DNA of 44,679 nucleotides, from assembly GCA_947632155.1 (NCBI GenBank), contig CANROF010000015.1:1-44679 (forward strand), written 5' to 3'. Below are positions 14,592 through 21,697 of this stretch, one piece after another (position 1 is the first letter of the stretch; every line of letters starts with the position of its first letter). Below the pieces are notes generated by a model, which saw only the letters and a program-made list of their open reading frames with translations, made no database searches and was not told the DNA's origin. The stretch is from an uncultured Oscillospiraceae bacterium. GTDB lineage: Bacteria > Bacillota > Clostridia > Oscillospirales > Oscillospiraceae. A program made the translations under genes and the position numbers.

Positions 14592-15770
14592 TTATCCCTC
14601 CACCACGGCGCCGTCGTAGAGGCTCCTGGCCCGGACGATAACGGTGTCGTCCACCCGAAGTCCCGTGCGCGTCTCCTCCACGATGCAGAAGTCCCCGCTC
14701 TCCGCCAGGATATTCACGGCCACCCGGTTGGCGGTGACGCCCTCAAGGATGTACACGATGGGCTGTTCGCCGTCCAGGTGTATGGCCTCCCGGGGGACGC
14801 TGACGCCCTTTGTGGAGCCGAAGACGATCTCCGCCGTGGCCTCCCGCAGGGCCGCCACCTCGTGGAGGTACTTATCGCAGGAAAAAACCACCGTGCAGAA
14901 GCCGTTCTCCGGCTGGCTCACCTGCTCGATGAGCATCCCGAGCTCCGCGGAATAGGTCCGGCTGAAGATGAGCTTCACGGTGCTGCCGTGGGTGAGCTTC
15001 AGGGCGGACCGCTCGTCCACCTTTGTGACGTAATACCACTTTATGCCCCGGACCAGCCGCCCCAGGGCGTCCGCCGGAGGCTCGGCGCGGACCGCGAAGA
15101 GCCCGTCGTACTTCTCCGGGGTCATGTTCTGCAGATCCCCGGGGCCAATGCCCTCGTAGCCGTCCGTGGCGAAGGAGAACGTCCCGGATATGGGCGCCTC
15201 CACGTGGACGGTGTCGGAGGACGAGTCCTGGGAGAGCTGCCGCAGCTCCTCCTCCAGGGCGGCGATGCGCTGGGCCTCGTCCCCGGCGGCCAGGGCGCTG
15301 CCGGTGATGATGTACGCGTCCAGGTCCTGCTCCAGGGAGTAAAGCTCCGATAGGTCCCTGTCCGCCACGGCAAAGGCCAGGGACAGCACCGCGGCGTCGG
15401 CAAGCTCGTCGCCGCTCTTGCCGTTTTTGAGGGCCGTGAGCTGGCGGATGGTCATCTGGATCTCGCTTATGCGCTGGGCCCGCTCCATGGCGGTGGAGCC
15501 CACGTACCGGACGGCCAAAGTCTCGCCGTAGGCCACCTTGGCCCCCTCCGTCACCGTCACGGCAAGGTTGCTGCCGGAGGCCGTGACGATCTGCTCGTCA
15601 CGGACGATGAAGCCGGAAGTCTCAAGGCCGTCGCGCTTCTCCATCCCCGTGGCGGAGACGGTCCGCAGGGGGTCGGAGTAGCTGCTCCAGAAGGACACGC
15701 CCAGGCACACCATGACGGCCACAAAGACCAGCACGGACACGAATTTTATAAGCGCGTCGCTTCTCTCCAT
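14592..15770 (-). CDS. HlyD-like membrane-anchored protein
   Basis: This 392-residue protein has one N-terminal membrane segment (about residues 8-29, FVSVLVFVAVMVCLGVSFW) and an extracellular part. It has the lipoyl/barrel-sandwich hybrid halves of HlyD adaptors: SGFIVRDEQIVTASGSNLAV with EGAKVAYGETLAV, then EAPISGTFSF after a helical region. No ABC or MFS transporter gene is next to it. It is the first gene of the yggS-sepF-divIVA operon, and its position suggests a cell-envelope or division role rather than classical efflux, though this is inference. A strong promoter with a palindrome precedes it. Confidence 0.75.
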   Translation of the reverse strand: MERSDALIKFVSVLVFVAVMVCLGVSFWSSYSDPLRTVSATGMEKRDGLETSGFIVRDEQIVTASGSNLAVTVTEGAKVAYGETLAVRYVGSTAMERAQRISEIQMTIRQLTALKNGKSGDELADAAVLSLAFAVADRDLSELYSLEQDLDAYIITGSALAAGDEAQRIAALEEELRQLSQDSSSDTVHVEAPISGTFSFATDGYEGIGPGDLQNMTPEKYDGLFAVRAEPPADALGRLVRGIKWYYVTKVDERSALKLTHGSTVKLIFSRTYSAELGMLIEQVSQPENGFCTVVFSCDKYLHEVAALREATAEIVFGSTKGVSVPREAIHLDGEQPIVYILEGVTANRVAVNILAESGDFCIVEETRTGLRVDDTVIVRARSLYDGAVVEG

Positions 15771-15805
15771 CTCGCGTCTTCCTCCCGGGAATCCTTAACC
15801 TATTG

Positions 15806-15834
15806 ATTATATCACAAACCGTTCAGTTTGTCCA
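15806..15834 (-). promoter_or_regulatory. Promoter of the HlyD-yggS-sepF-divIVA operon
   Basis: On the minus strand TGGACA (15829-15834) and TATAAT (15806-15811) are 17 bp apart. It lies 36 bp before the HlyD-like start codon, in the 90-bp spacer after hfq. Confidence 0.75.
15814..15831 (-). promoter_or_regulatory. Palindromic operator candidate inside the HlyD promoter
   Basis: ACAAAC-TGAACG-GTTTGT is an inverted repeat with perfect 6-bp arms that occupies the spacer between the -35 and -10 boxes. A protein bound here would exclude RNA polymerase. Its form resembles operators of TetR-family repressors. No such regulator is encoded in the window. Confidence 0.5.
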
Positions 15835-15860
15835 ATCTATTTTACCTTTTGCCCGCGGCC

Positions 15861-16133
15861 TCATCTGAAGGCCAGCTCCCGCTCCTGGAGCTCCGGGGCG
15901 TCGGCGTCCAGGTCCGGTATGGGGAGGGTCCTCACCGGGGCGATGGTGGAGATGGCGTGCTTATAGACCATCTGCTGACGGCCCTCGCTCTCCAGCAAAA
16001 CGGTGAAGCTGTCAAAGCCCATGACCGTCCCGCGCATCTGAAAGCCGTTGACCAGGAACACCGTCAGCGGCGCCCGCTTTTTCCGGGCCTCGTTCAAAAA
16101 GGATTCCTGTAAATTGAGTGGTGCTTTTATCAT
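15861..16133 (-). CDS. hfq: RNA chaperone Hfq
   Basis: Hfq forms a hexameric Sm-like ring that binds U-rich small RNAs and A-rich mRNA. The 90-residue product has the Sm1 region ([20 protein letters not shown] then [19 protein letters not shown]) and the Sm2 signature [10 protein letters not shown]. The start is the ATG at 16133 (MIKAPLNLQ), 8 nt after AAAGGCGG. An in-frame start nine codons upstream lacks a site. The C-terminal tail is longer and more acidic than in B. subtilis Hfq (73 residues). It lies after miaA, the near-universal order. Confidence 0.96.
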   Translation of the reverse strand: MIKAPLNLQESFLNEARKKRAPLTVFLVNGFQMRGTVMGFDSFTVLLESEGRQQMVYKHAISTIAPVRTLPIPDLDADAPELQERELAFR

Positions 16134-16188
16134 ATGTAAGCCGCCTTTCCCGCGGGTCACGCCCGCGTATATATTTTGCGTCTTACAT

Positions 16189-16194
16189 ATTATA
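16189..16194 (-). promoter_or_regulatory. Possible -10 box for hfq
   Basis: A perfect TATAAT on the minus strand overlaps the miaA stop codon, 56 nt before the hfq start. A clear -35 at 17 bp is missing (TCGACA is 19 bp away). A GCGGG/CCCGC hairpin lies in the leader between it and hfq. It may give hfq extra expression beyond read-through from miaA. Confidence 0.4.
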
Positions 16195-17128
16195 CCGGCC
16201 CGGCCAAGAATTCTGTCGAAAGTTGAAGGGCTTTTCCAAAATCAGGGGTTTTTTCAAAGTCTATCCTCAGCGCCCCCGGATACCGCCCGCACCAGCTTAT
16301 CTGGCGTTTGGCGTAGCGCCGGGACTCCCTCTTCACCGTCTCCACCGCCTCGGGGAGGGTGGTCCTCCCCTCCAGGGCGGCGCAGATCTCCTTATACCCG
16401 ATGGCCTGCATGGCGGTGTGGCCCGGGGTGAGGCCCATTTTCAAAAGCGCCTCCACCTCCCGGACAAGGCCCGCCTCCAGCATGGCGTCCACCCGGGCGT
16501 CGATGCGGTCATAGAGGTCCTGCCGGTTTTTGAAGCCCAGGACGACGGTTTTCGCGTCAAAGCGCGGCTCGGCCTCCCGCGTCCGCCTGTCGTGCTGGGA
16601 GATGCTCTCCCCCGACAGGGCTGCCTCCAGCGCCCGGACCACCCGCTTTTTGTCGTTGGGGTGGAGCTTTTGGGCCCTCTGGGGGTCCATCTCCGCGAGC
16701 CTGCGGAGCATGGCCTCCCCGCCCGACCCGTCATACTCCCGGGAGAGCTCCTCCCGGAGCTTCCGGTCCTCCGGCGCGGCGCAGAAATCCCGGCCGGAGA
16801 TCAGCGACTCGATGTACAGCCCCGTGCCGCCCACGATCACCGGGGTCTTCCCCCGGCGCAATATGTCCTCGCAGCACGCCGCCGCGTCCCGGACGTAGAG
16901 GGAGACGGAGTAGGACTCAAAGGGGCTGACGCAGTCCACCATATGGTGGGGGACGCCCCCCATCTCCTCCGGCCCGGGCTTGGCGGTGCCGATGTCCATG
17001 TATTTATAGATCTGCATGGAATCGGCGGAGACGATCTCCCCGCCCAGCGCCCCGGCCAGCATCACGCCTAACTTTGATTTCCCCGTGGCGGTGGGGCCGG
17101 TTATGACGATGACCTTCCCGCCGCTCAT
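16190..17128 (-). CDS. miaA: tRNA dimethylallyltransferase
   Basis: MiaA transfers a dimethylallyl group to N6 of A37 in tRNAs that read UNN codons. The product is 312 residues, normal for the family. The P-loop [11 protein letters not shown] is near residue 11, followed by [18 protein letters not shown] and the tRNA-binding insert. Its ATG overlaps the mutL stop as ATGA, so the two are coupled. MiaB, encoded divergently at 20271, adds the methylthio group to the MiaA product. Confidence 0.97.
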   Translation of the reverse strand: MSGGKVIVITGPTATGKSKLGVMLAGALGGEIVSADSMQIYKYMDIGTAKPGPEEMGGVPHHMVDCVSPFESYSVSLYVRDAAACCEDILRRGKTPVIVGGTGLYIESLISGRDFCAAPEDRKLREELSREYDGSGGEAMLRRLAEMDPQRAQKLHPNDKKRVVRALEAALSGESISQHDRRTREAEPRFDAKTVVLGFKNRQDLYDRIDARVDAMLEAGLVREVEALLKMGLTPGHTAMQAIGYKEICAALEGRTTLPEAVETVKRESRRYAKRQISWCGRYPGALRIDFEKTPDFGKALQLSTEFLAGPV

Positions 17129-19077
17129 GCCCTTTTAAAGCTCCTGTCCAGCATGTTTTTCGTAAGCTCCGCCATGACGGGCCGGCCGTGGGGGCAGTAG
17201 CGCACCCGGCCCGTGAGCACCGCCTCGATAAGCCCCGTGAGCTCCCCGGGGTCCGTGCGGCGCCCCGCCTTGATGGCGGCCTTGCAGGCCACGGTGTGCA
17301 GGACGTCGTCCCGCATGGCCTCCACGTCCCGGCGGCCGCCGGAGGCCAGCTTGTCCGCGATCTCCTCCAAAAGTCCCCCGGGGTCGGAGAGGTCCATGTC
17401 GATGGGCGTCGCCCGCAGGGCTATGCTCCCGCCGCCGAAGTCGGAGAGCTCAAAGCCCAGCTCCTCCAAAAATTCCCGGTTCTCCATGACGGTCCCGGCG
17501 GCCTCCTCCCCCAGCTTGCAGACCACCGGGGTCAGCAGGAGCTGCGAGGCGTTTTCGTATTTCCGGCTCCTGAGCCCGTCAAACAGCATCCGCTCGTGGG
17601 CGGCGTGCTTGTCGATGAGGATAAGGCTCTCCCCCCGCTCCACGATGATGTACGTGTCCAGCGCCTCGCCCACGTACCGCCAACCGTCGCCCCGGGGGGC
17701 GGCCTCCGGCTCCGGCCCGGCGGCCGGCCGCTCCGGCAGGTCCATGCCTGTCTGCTCCGGCTCCGCCGCCACGTCCCGGAAGGTCACCGTGACGGGCTTT
17801 GGGGCGGCCTGGGTCTTCGGCCCGGTCGCCCGGGCCGCGGCGGGATCTTCACGGGCCCCCGCGGGCCTGGATGGCGGCCTGTCGCCGGAGGGCCTGTACT
17901 CCCCCGCCGGGACGCTCTTGAAAAAGTCCCCGCCGCCGGAGGCCCGGCCCTTCATAAAGCCCCCGGCGGGGGCCGCCGCGGCCGCCCGCCCGGAGGGCGC
18001 GAAGAGCTTATTGCCCGGTATGTCCCCGGCATCGACGCCCCGGGTCACGCTGAGGGTGCTTTTGGAGATCGTCAGCTCCCTGGGGGCCTCCTCCCGGTCC
18101 AGCGCGCCGCGGACGGCCCAGTATACCGCGTCGAAAACCGCCCGCTCGTCGGCGAAGCGGACCTCCAACTTCGTGGGGTGGACGTTGACGTCCACCGCCG
18201 CGGGGCTCATGGCGACGTCCAAAAGGCACACCGGGAAGCGGCCCGTGAAGAGGCTGTTTTTATACGCCTGCTCCACCGCCGCCTGTAAAAGCTTTGACTT
18301 TATAAATCTGCCGTTCAGGAAGAAAAACTGCCAGGCCCTGTTGCCCCGGGCCGCCGCGGGGGTGGAGACGAAGCCGGAGACGCCGATGCCGTCCACGGTG
18401 TTCTCCGCCGTCAGGAGCCCCCGGGCAAACTCCCGGCCCAGGGTGGTGTAGGCCGCGGACTGGAGGTTCCCGTCCCCCGGCGTGTGGTACTCCTCCTTGC
18501 CGTCCCGGATGTACCGGACGGAGATCTCGGGGTGGGACAGCGCCAGCCGCACCACCGCCGTGGTGACGGCGGAGCCCTCGGCCCTGTCGTTTTTCATGAA
18601 TTTCTGCCGGGCCGGGGTGTTGAAAAAGAGGTCCCGGACGTACACCGTGGTCCCCTCCGGCACCCCCGCCGGGGCCCGGTCGGTCTTTACCCCCGCCTCC
18701 AATTTAAGGCGCGTGCCCTCCGCCGCGCCCCGCTCCCGGGTCAGGAGCTCAATACGCGAGACACTGGCGATGGCCGCCAGCGCCTCGCCCCGAAAGCCCA
18801 GGGTCCCGATGGCCTCCAGGTCCCGCTCCGTGCGCAGCTTGGAGGTGGCGTGGCGCAGAAAGGCCGTCTCCACGTCCTCCGCGGCGATGCCGCAGCCGTC
18901 GTCGGTGACGCGAATCTCCGCCATGCCGCCGGACTTTATCTCCACCGTTATGCTCCCCGCCCCGGCGTCCACGGAGTTTTCCGTCAGCTCCTTCACCACG
19001 CTGGCCGGCCTCTCCACCACCTCGCCGGCGGCGATGAGGTCCGCAAGATGCGGGGACATCTCGTAAATCTTAGGCAT
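17125..19077 (-). CDS. mutL: DNA mismatch repair protein MutL
   Basis: MutL links mismatch recognition by MutS to strand incision. The GHKL ATPase motifs are visible: ELTENSVDAGA (about residue 31), DDGCGI and GFRGEAL. A Pro/Ala/Gly-rich linker spans about residues 345-460. The C-terminal domain has DKHAAHERMLFD, matching the metal-binding endonuclease motif DQHA(X)2E(X)4E except that the final Glu is Asp, and also ACKAAIKAG and CPHGRP. So it is an endonuclease-type MutL, as expected in a bacterium without MutH. Length 650 residues. It is followed at a 4-nt overlap by miaA. Confidence 0.97.
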   Translation of the reverse strand: MPKIYEMSPHLADLIAAGEVVERPASVVKELTENSVDAGAGSITVEIKSGGMAEIRVTDDGCGIAAEDVETAFLRHATSKLRTERDLEAIGTLGFRGEALAAIASVSRIELLTRERGAAEGTRLKLEAGVKTDRAPAGVPEGTTVYVRDLFFNTPARQKFMKNDRAEGSAVTTAVVRLALSHPEISVRYIRDGKEEYHTPGDGNLQSAAYTTLGREFARGLLTAENTVDGIGVSGFVSTPAAARGNRAWQFFFLNGRFIKSKLLQAAVEQAYKNSLFTGRFPVCLLDVAMSPAAVDVNVHPTKLEVRFADERAVFDAVYWAVRGALDREEAPRELTISKSTLSVTRGVDAGDIPGNKLFAPSGRAAAAAPAGGFMKGRASGGGDFFKSVPAGEYRPSGDRPPSRPAGAREDPAAARATGPKTQAAPKPVTVTFRDVAAEPEQTGMDLPERPAAGPEPEAAPRGDGWRYVGEALDTYIIVERGESLILIDKHAAHERMLFDGLRSRKYENASQLLLTPVVCKLGEEAAGTVMENREFLEELGFELSDFGGGSIALRATPIDMDLSDPGGLLEEIADKLASGGRRDVEAMRDDVLHTVACKAAIKAGRRTDPGELTGLIEAVLTGRVRYCPHGRPVMAELTKNMLDRSFKRA

Positions 19078-19083
19078 ATTCCC

Positions 19084-20139
19084 TCACCTGTATATCCTAT
19101 GTAATCCCTTGACGTTCACCGGGTCCACGTCCATGGTCACCACGTCCCCCACCCGGCACGGAAGGTCCGTCACGTCCAAAATGGTGTGCATCATGCCGAT
19201 CTCGCCCACGATCTTCACCCGCTGGGCGCCGATCTTCACCGCGGGCCGCCGCCGCCAGGAGCGTATGTGGTCCCAGAGGCCCTGGCCCTGCTCCTGCCGG
19301 GCGATGCCGAAGCCGTGGTAGTACCCCACGGACACCACCGCCAGCCGCGCCGGCTTTTTCAGCACCGCGGAGCCTATCCGGTGGCCCTTGGGGAACCAGC
19401 CCACCTCCTCGATGCCGGCCTCGATGTAGCCCACCTTGGAAAGGCCCTGGGCCGCGCCTCCCGCCACGCGCCCGGAGAAGGCGGTCCCCACCCGGACGGC
19501 GTCCAAAAGGTCGAAATCGTACAAAAAGAGCGCCGCCGAGTCGCATATGTGCGCCATGCCCGTCTCAAAGCCCCGGCTGTGCAGGCCCTCCAGCACGGTC
19601 TTCAGGGAATCCAACTGCTGCAGGGTGGCCTTCCGGCTCTTCCACGACTGGGAGTACGTGGAAAAGACGCCCACCACCGCCAGATTTTGCATGTACCGGT
19701 ATATCGAGATGATCTTGTCCGTCTCCGTGGGCATGAAGCCGTAGCGCCCGAGGCCCGTGTCGATCTTTATCTGCACCTCGCACACCGTTTTGCGCTCCTC
19801 CGCCAAACCGTTGAGCGCCACCGCCGCCTCGTAGGAGCCCACGGTACACACCACGCCCAGGTCGATGAGCTGGCGAAGCTCCTCCTCGTCCGCCGTGGAG
19901 CGCAGCATCATCAGCGTCTCCTCCGTAAAGCCGGCGGAGCGCAGGATCTCCGCGTCCCTGGGGTCGGAAACGGCGAAGGTGTGTATCCCCTCCTCCCGCA
20001 GGAGCTTCGCGGTGGTGAGAAGTCCCAGCCCGAAGGCGTCCCCGGTGAGATCCGCCCAGATCTGGACGCCCCGGGCCCTGGCCTTCACGGCCGACACGTT
20101 GTCCTTTATGGCCTTTTTGTCTATTACCAGGTTTTTCAT
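19084..20139 (-). CDS. Alanine-racemase-like protein lacking the catalytic residues
   Basis: The 351 residues align with alanine racemase from the N-terminal TIM barrel (IDTGLGRYGF corresponds to KVDTGMGRLGF; VGYYHGFG to IGYADGY) to the C-terminal barrel (VGEIGMMHTILDVTDL to VGRICMDQ...D). However, the PLP-binding motif VKANAYGHG reads LTGDAFGLG here, so the Schiff-base lysine is threonine. The VSYG tyrosine that is the second catalytic base aligns with RIGS, so it is missing too. The protein can hardly racemise alanine. A PLP-independent binding, sensing or structural role is possible. It heads the mutL-miaA operon, 6 nt before mutL. Alignment was made by eye. Confidence 0.8.
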   Translation of the reverse strand: MKNLVIDKKAIKDNVSAVKARARGVQIWADLTGDAFGLGLLTTAKLLREEGIHTFAVSDPRDAEILRSAGFTEETLMMLRSTADEEELRQLIDLGVVCTVGSYEAAVALNGLAEERKTVCEVQIKIDTGLGRYGFMPTETDKIISIYRYMQNLAVVGVFSTYSQSWKSRKATLQQLDSLKTVLEGLHSRGFETGMAHICDSAALFLYDFDLLDAVRVGTAFSGRVAGGAAQGLSKVGYIEAGIEEVGWFPKGHRIGSAVLKKPARLAVVSVGYYHGFGIARQEQGQGLWDHIRSWRRRPAVKIGAQRVKIVGEIGMMHTILDVTDLPCRVGDVVTMDVDPVNVKGLHRIYR

Positions 20140-20193
20140 CTATTCAAGCCCCCTTAAGCGGCGCCGGAATCCCTTTAAAGGATAATTAAATTT

Positions 20194-20199
20194 ATTATA
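20194..20199 (-). promoter_or_regulatory. -10 box of the alr-like/mutL/miaA operon
   Basis: A perfect TATAAT on the minus strand lies 55 nt before the alr-like start. The -35 is unclear: TGGAAT at 17 bp or TTTACA at 12 bp. It is back to back with the miaB promoter. Confidence 0.5.
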
Positions 20200-20210
20200 C
20201 ACGATTACCA

Positions 20211-20239
20211 TTGTAAATTCCACAAAAATTTGTTAAAAT
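20211..20239 (+). promoter_or_regulatory. Promoter of the miaB-mutS operon
   Basis: TTGTAA (20211-20216), 17 bp, TAAAAT (20234-20239), followed 32 nt later by the miaB ATG. The region is far richer in A and T than its surroundings. Confidence 0.65.
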
Positions 20240-20270
20240 AGCGTTGCAATCATAAAAATATCGGAGAGCA

Positions 20271-21680
20271 ATGAAAGTGAGCTACACAAGACGCGAGATA
20301 AGTAAAGACGAGCTTATGCTCCAGGAGCGCTTCATGGCCGAGGCCGCCGAGCTCAACGCCGCCCGCGGCGCCCCGCCCCTGGCTTTGGTGGACACCTACG
20401 GCTGCCAGCAGAACGAGGCCGACAGCGAAAAGCTCCGGGGGATGCTGAAAAAAATGGGCTATGAGATGACCGCCAGCGAGCAGGAGGCCGACGTCATCGT
20501 CATCAACACCTGCGCCGTCCGGGAGCACGCCGAGCAGCGGGTCCTGGGCAACGTGGGGGCGCTGACCCACACGAAAAAGGCGAAGCCCTCCCAGATCATC
20601 TGCCTTTGCGGCTGTATGATGCAGGAGGCGGGGATGGCGGAGAAGATCAAAAATTCCTACCGCCACGTCTCCCTGGTCTTCGGGCCCCACGAGCTCTGGC
20701 GCTTCCCGGAGTTTTTGCTGAAGCTCCTGCGGGGCGGCAAGCGCATCTTTGAGACGTCCCCCTCCGACGGCTGCGTCACCGAGGGGCTGCCCTCGGCCCG
20801 GGACAGCTCCGTCAAGGCGTGGCTGCCCATCATGTACGGCTGCAACAACTTCTGCTCCTACTGCGTCGTCCCCTACGTCCGGGGCCGGGAGCGCTCACGC
20901 CGGGCGGAGGACGTCCTGCGGGAGGCGCGGGCGCTGGTGGAGGCCGGGTATAAGGACATCACGCTCCTGGGGCAGAACGTCAACTCCTACGGCAAGGACC
21001 TGCCGGGGGAGCCGGATTTTTCGGACCTCCTGGCCGAGATAAACCGCATCCCCGGGGATTTCCTCATACGCTTCATGACCAGCCACCCCAAGGACGCCGG
21101 GGAGAAGCTCTTTTCCACCATGGCAAAATGCGAAAAATGCGCCCGGCACATCCACCTGCCCTTCCAGTCCGGGTCAAACCGGGTCCTGTCGGCCATGAAC
21201 CGCCGCTACACCCGGGAGAGCTACCTGGAGCTCACGGACATGGCGCGGGGGTATATGCCGGATCTGGTCCTCACCAGCGACGTCATCGTGGGCTTCCCCG
21301 GGGAGACGGAGGCGGAATTTGAGGAGACGCTCTCCTTAGTTGAACGGGTGCGCTTTGACGCCCTCTTCACTTTCATCTTCTCCCCCCGCCGGGGCACGCC
21401 CGCGGCCTCCATGCCGGACCCGGTGAGCCGGGAGGAGAAGCAGCGGTGGTTTGACCGGCTCATCGCCCTTCAAAACGCCGTCTCCGAGGAAAAGCACGCC
21501 GCCTATGTGGGGTCCGTCCACCGCGTCCTCATCGACGGGGAGGACGGCGAGTACCTGACGGCCCGGACCTCCGGCGGGCGGCTGGTGCGGGTCTTGGGCA
21601 GCCGGGCGCTTTACGGTTCCTTCCAAAGGGTCCGCGTCACCGGCAGCAACACCTGGGCGCTCTACGGAGAGCTTTTGTAA
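20271..21680 (+). CDS. miaB: tRNA-2-methylthio-N6-dimethylallyladenosine synthase
   Basis: MiaB is a radical SAM methylthiotransferase that modifies i6A37 in tRNA. The three cysteines of the auxiliary cluster are C45 (DTYGCQQNEAD), C81 (INTCAVREHAEQ) and C115 (LCGCMMQEA). The radical SAM cluster is C191, C195 and C198 in GCNNFCSYC, followed by VVPYVRGRERSR. A TRAM domain for tRNA binding closes the 469-residue protein. The ATG at 20271 follows GGAGAG closely. It is 17 nt upstream of mutS, as in B. subtilis where ymcB and mutS are near neighbours. Confidence 0.97.
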   Translation: MKVSYTRREISKDELMLQERFMAEAAELNAARGAPPLALVDTYGCQQNEADSEKLRGMLKKMGYEMTASEQEADVIVINTCAVREHAEQRVLGNVGALTHTKKAKPSQIICLCGCMMQEAGMAEKIKNSYRHVSLVFGPHELWRFPEFLLKLLRGGKRIFETSPSDGCVTEGLPSARDSSVKAWLPIMYGCNNFCSYCVVPYVRGRERSRRAEDVLREARALVEAGYKDITLLGQNVNSYGKDLPGEPDFSDLLAEINRIPGDFLIRFMTSHPKDAGEKLFSTMAKCEKCARHIHLPFQSGSNRVLSAMNRRYTRESYLELTDMARGYMPDLVLTSDVIVGFPGETEAEFEETLSLVERVRFDALFTFIFSPRRGTPAASMPDPVSREEKQRWFDRLIALQNAVSEEKHAAYVGSVHRVLIDGEDGEYLTARTSGGRLVRVLGSRALYGSFQRVRVTGSNTWALYGELL

Positions 21681-21697
21681 AGAAAGAAGGCTTGAAC

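Noticed and set aside
16206-16235. CTGTCGAAAG...GGGCTTTTCC near the end of miaA as another family B hairpin
   Set aside because: The match is short, the arms do not pair well, and the bases encode the in-frame C-terminus of MiaA. Treated as chance similarity.
17590-17660. MutL as an endonuclease-deficient protein because the last Glu of DQHA(X)2E(X)4E is Asp
   Set aside because: The other metal-site motifs (ACKAAIKAG, CPHGRP) are present and Asp is a conservative change, so loss of activity is not supported.
21692-21697. TTG start for mutS two codons upstream
   Set aside because: It would be only about 1-2 nt from the ribosome binding site. The ATG at 21698 has normal spacing.
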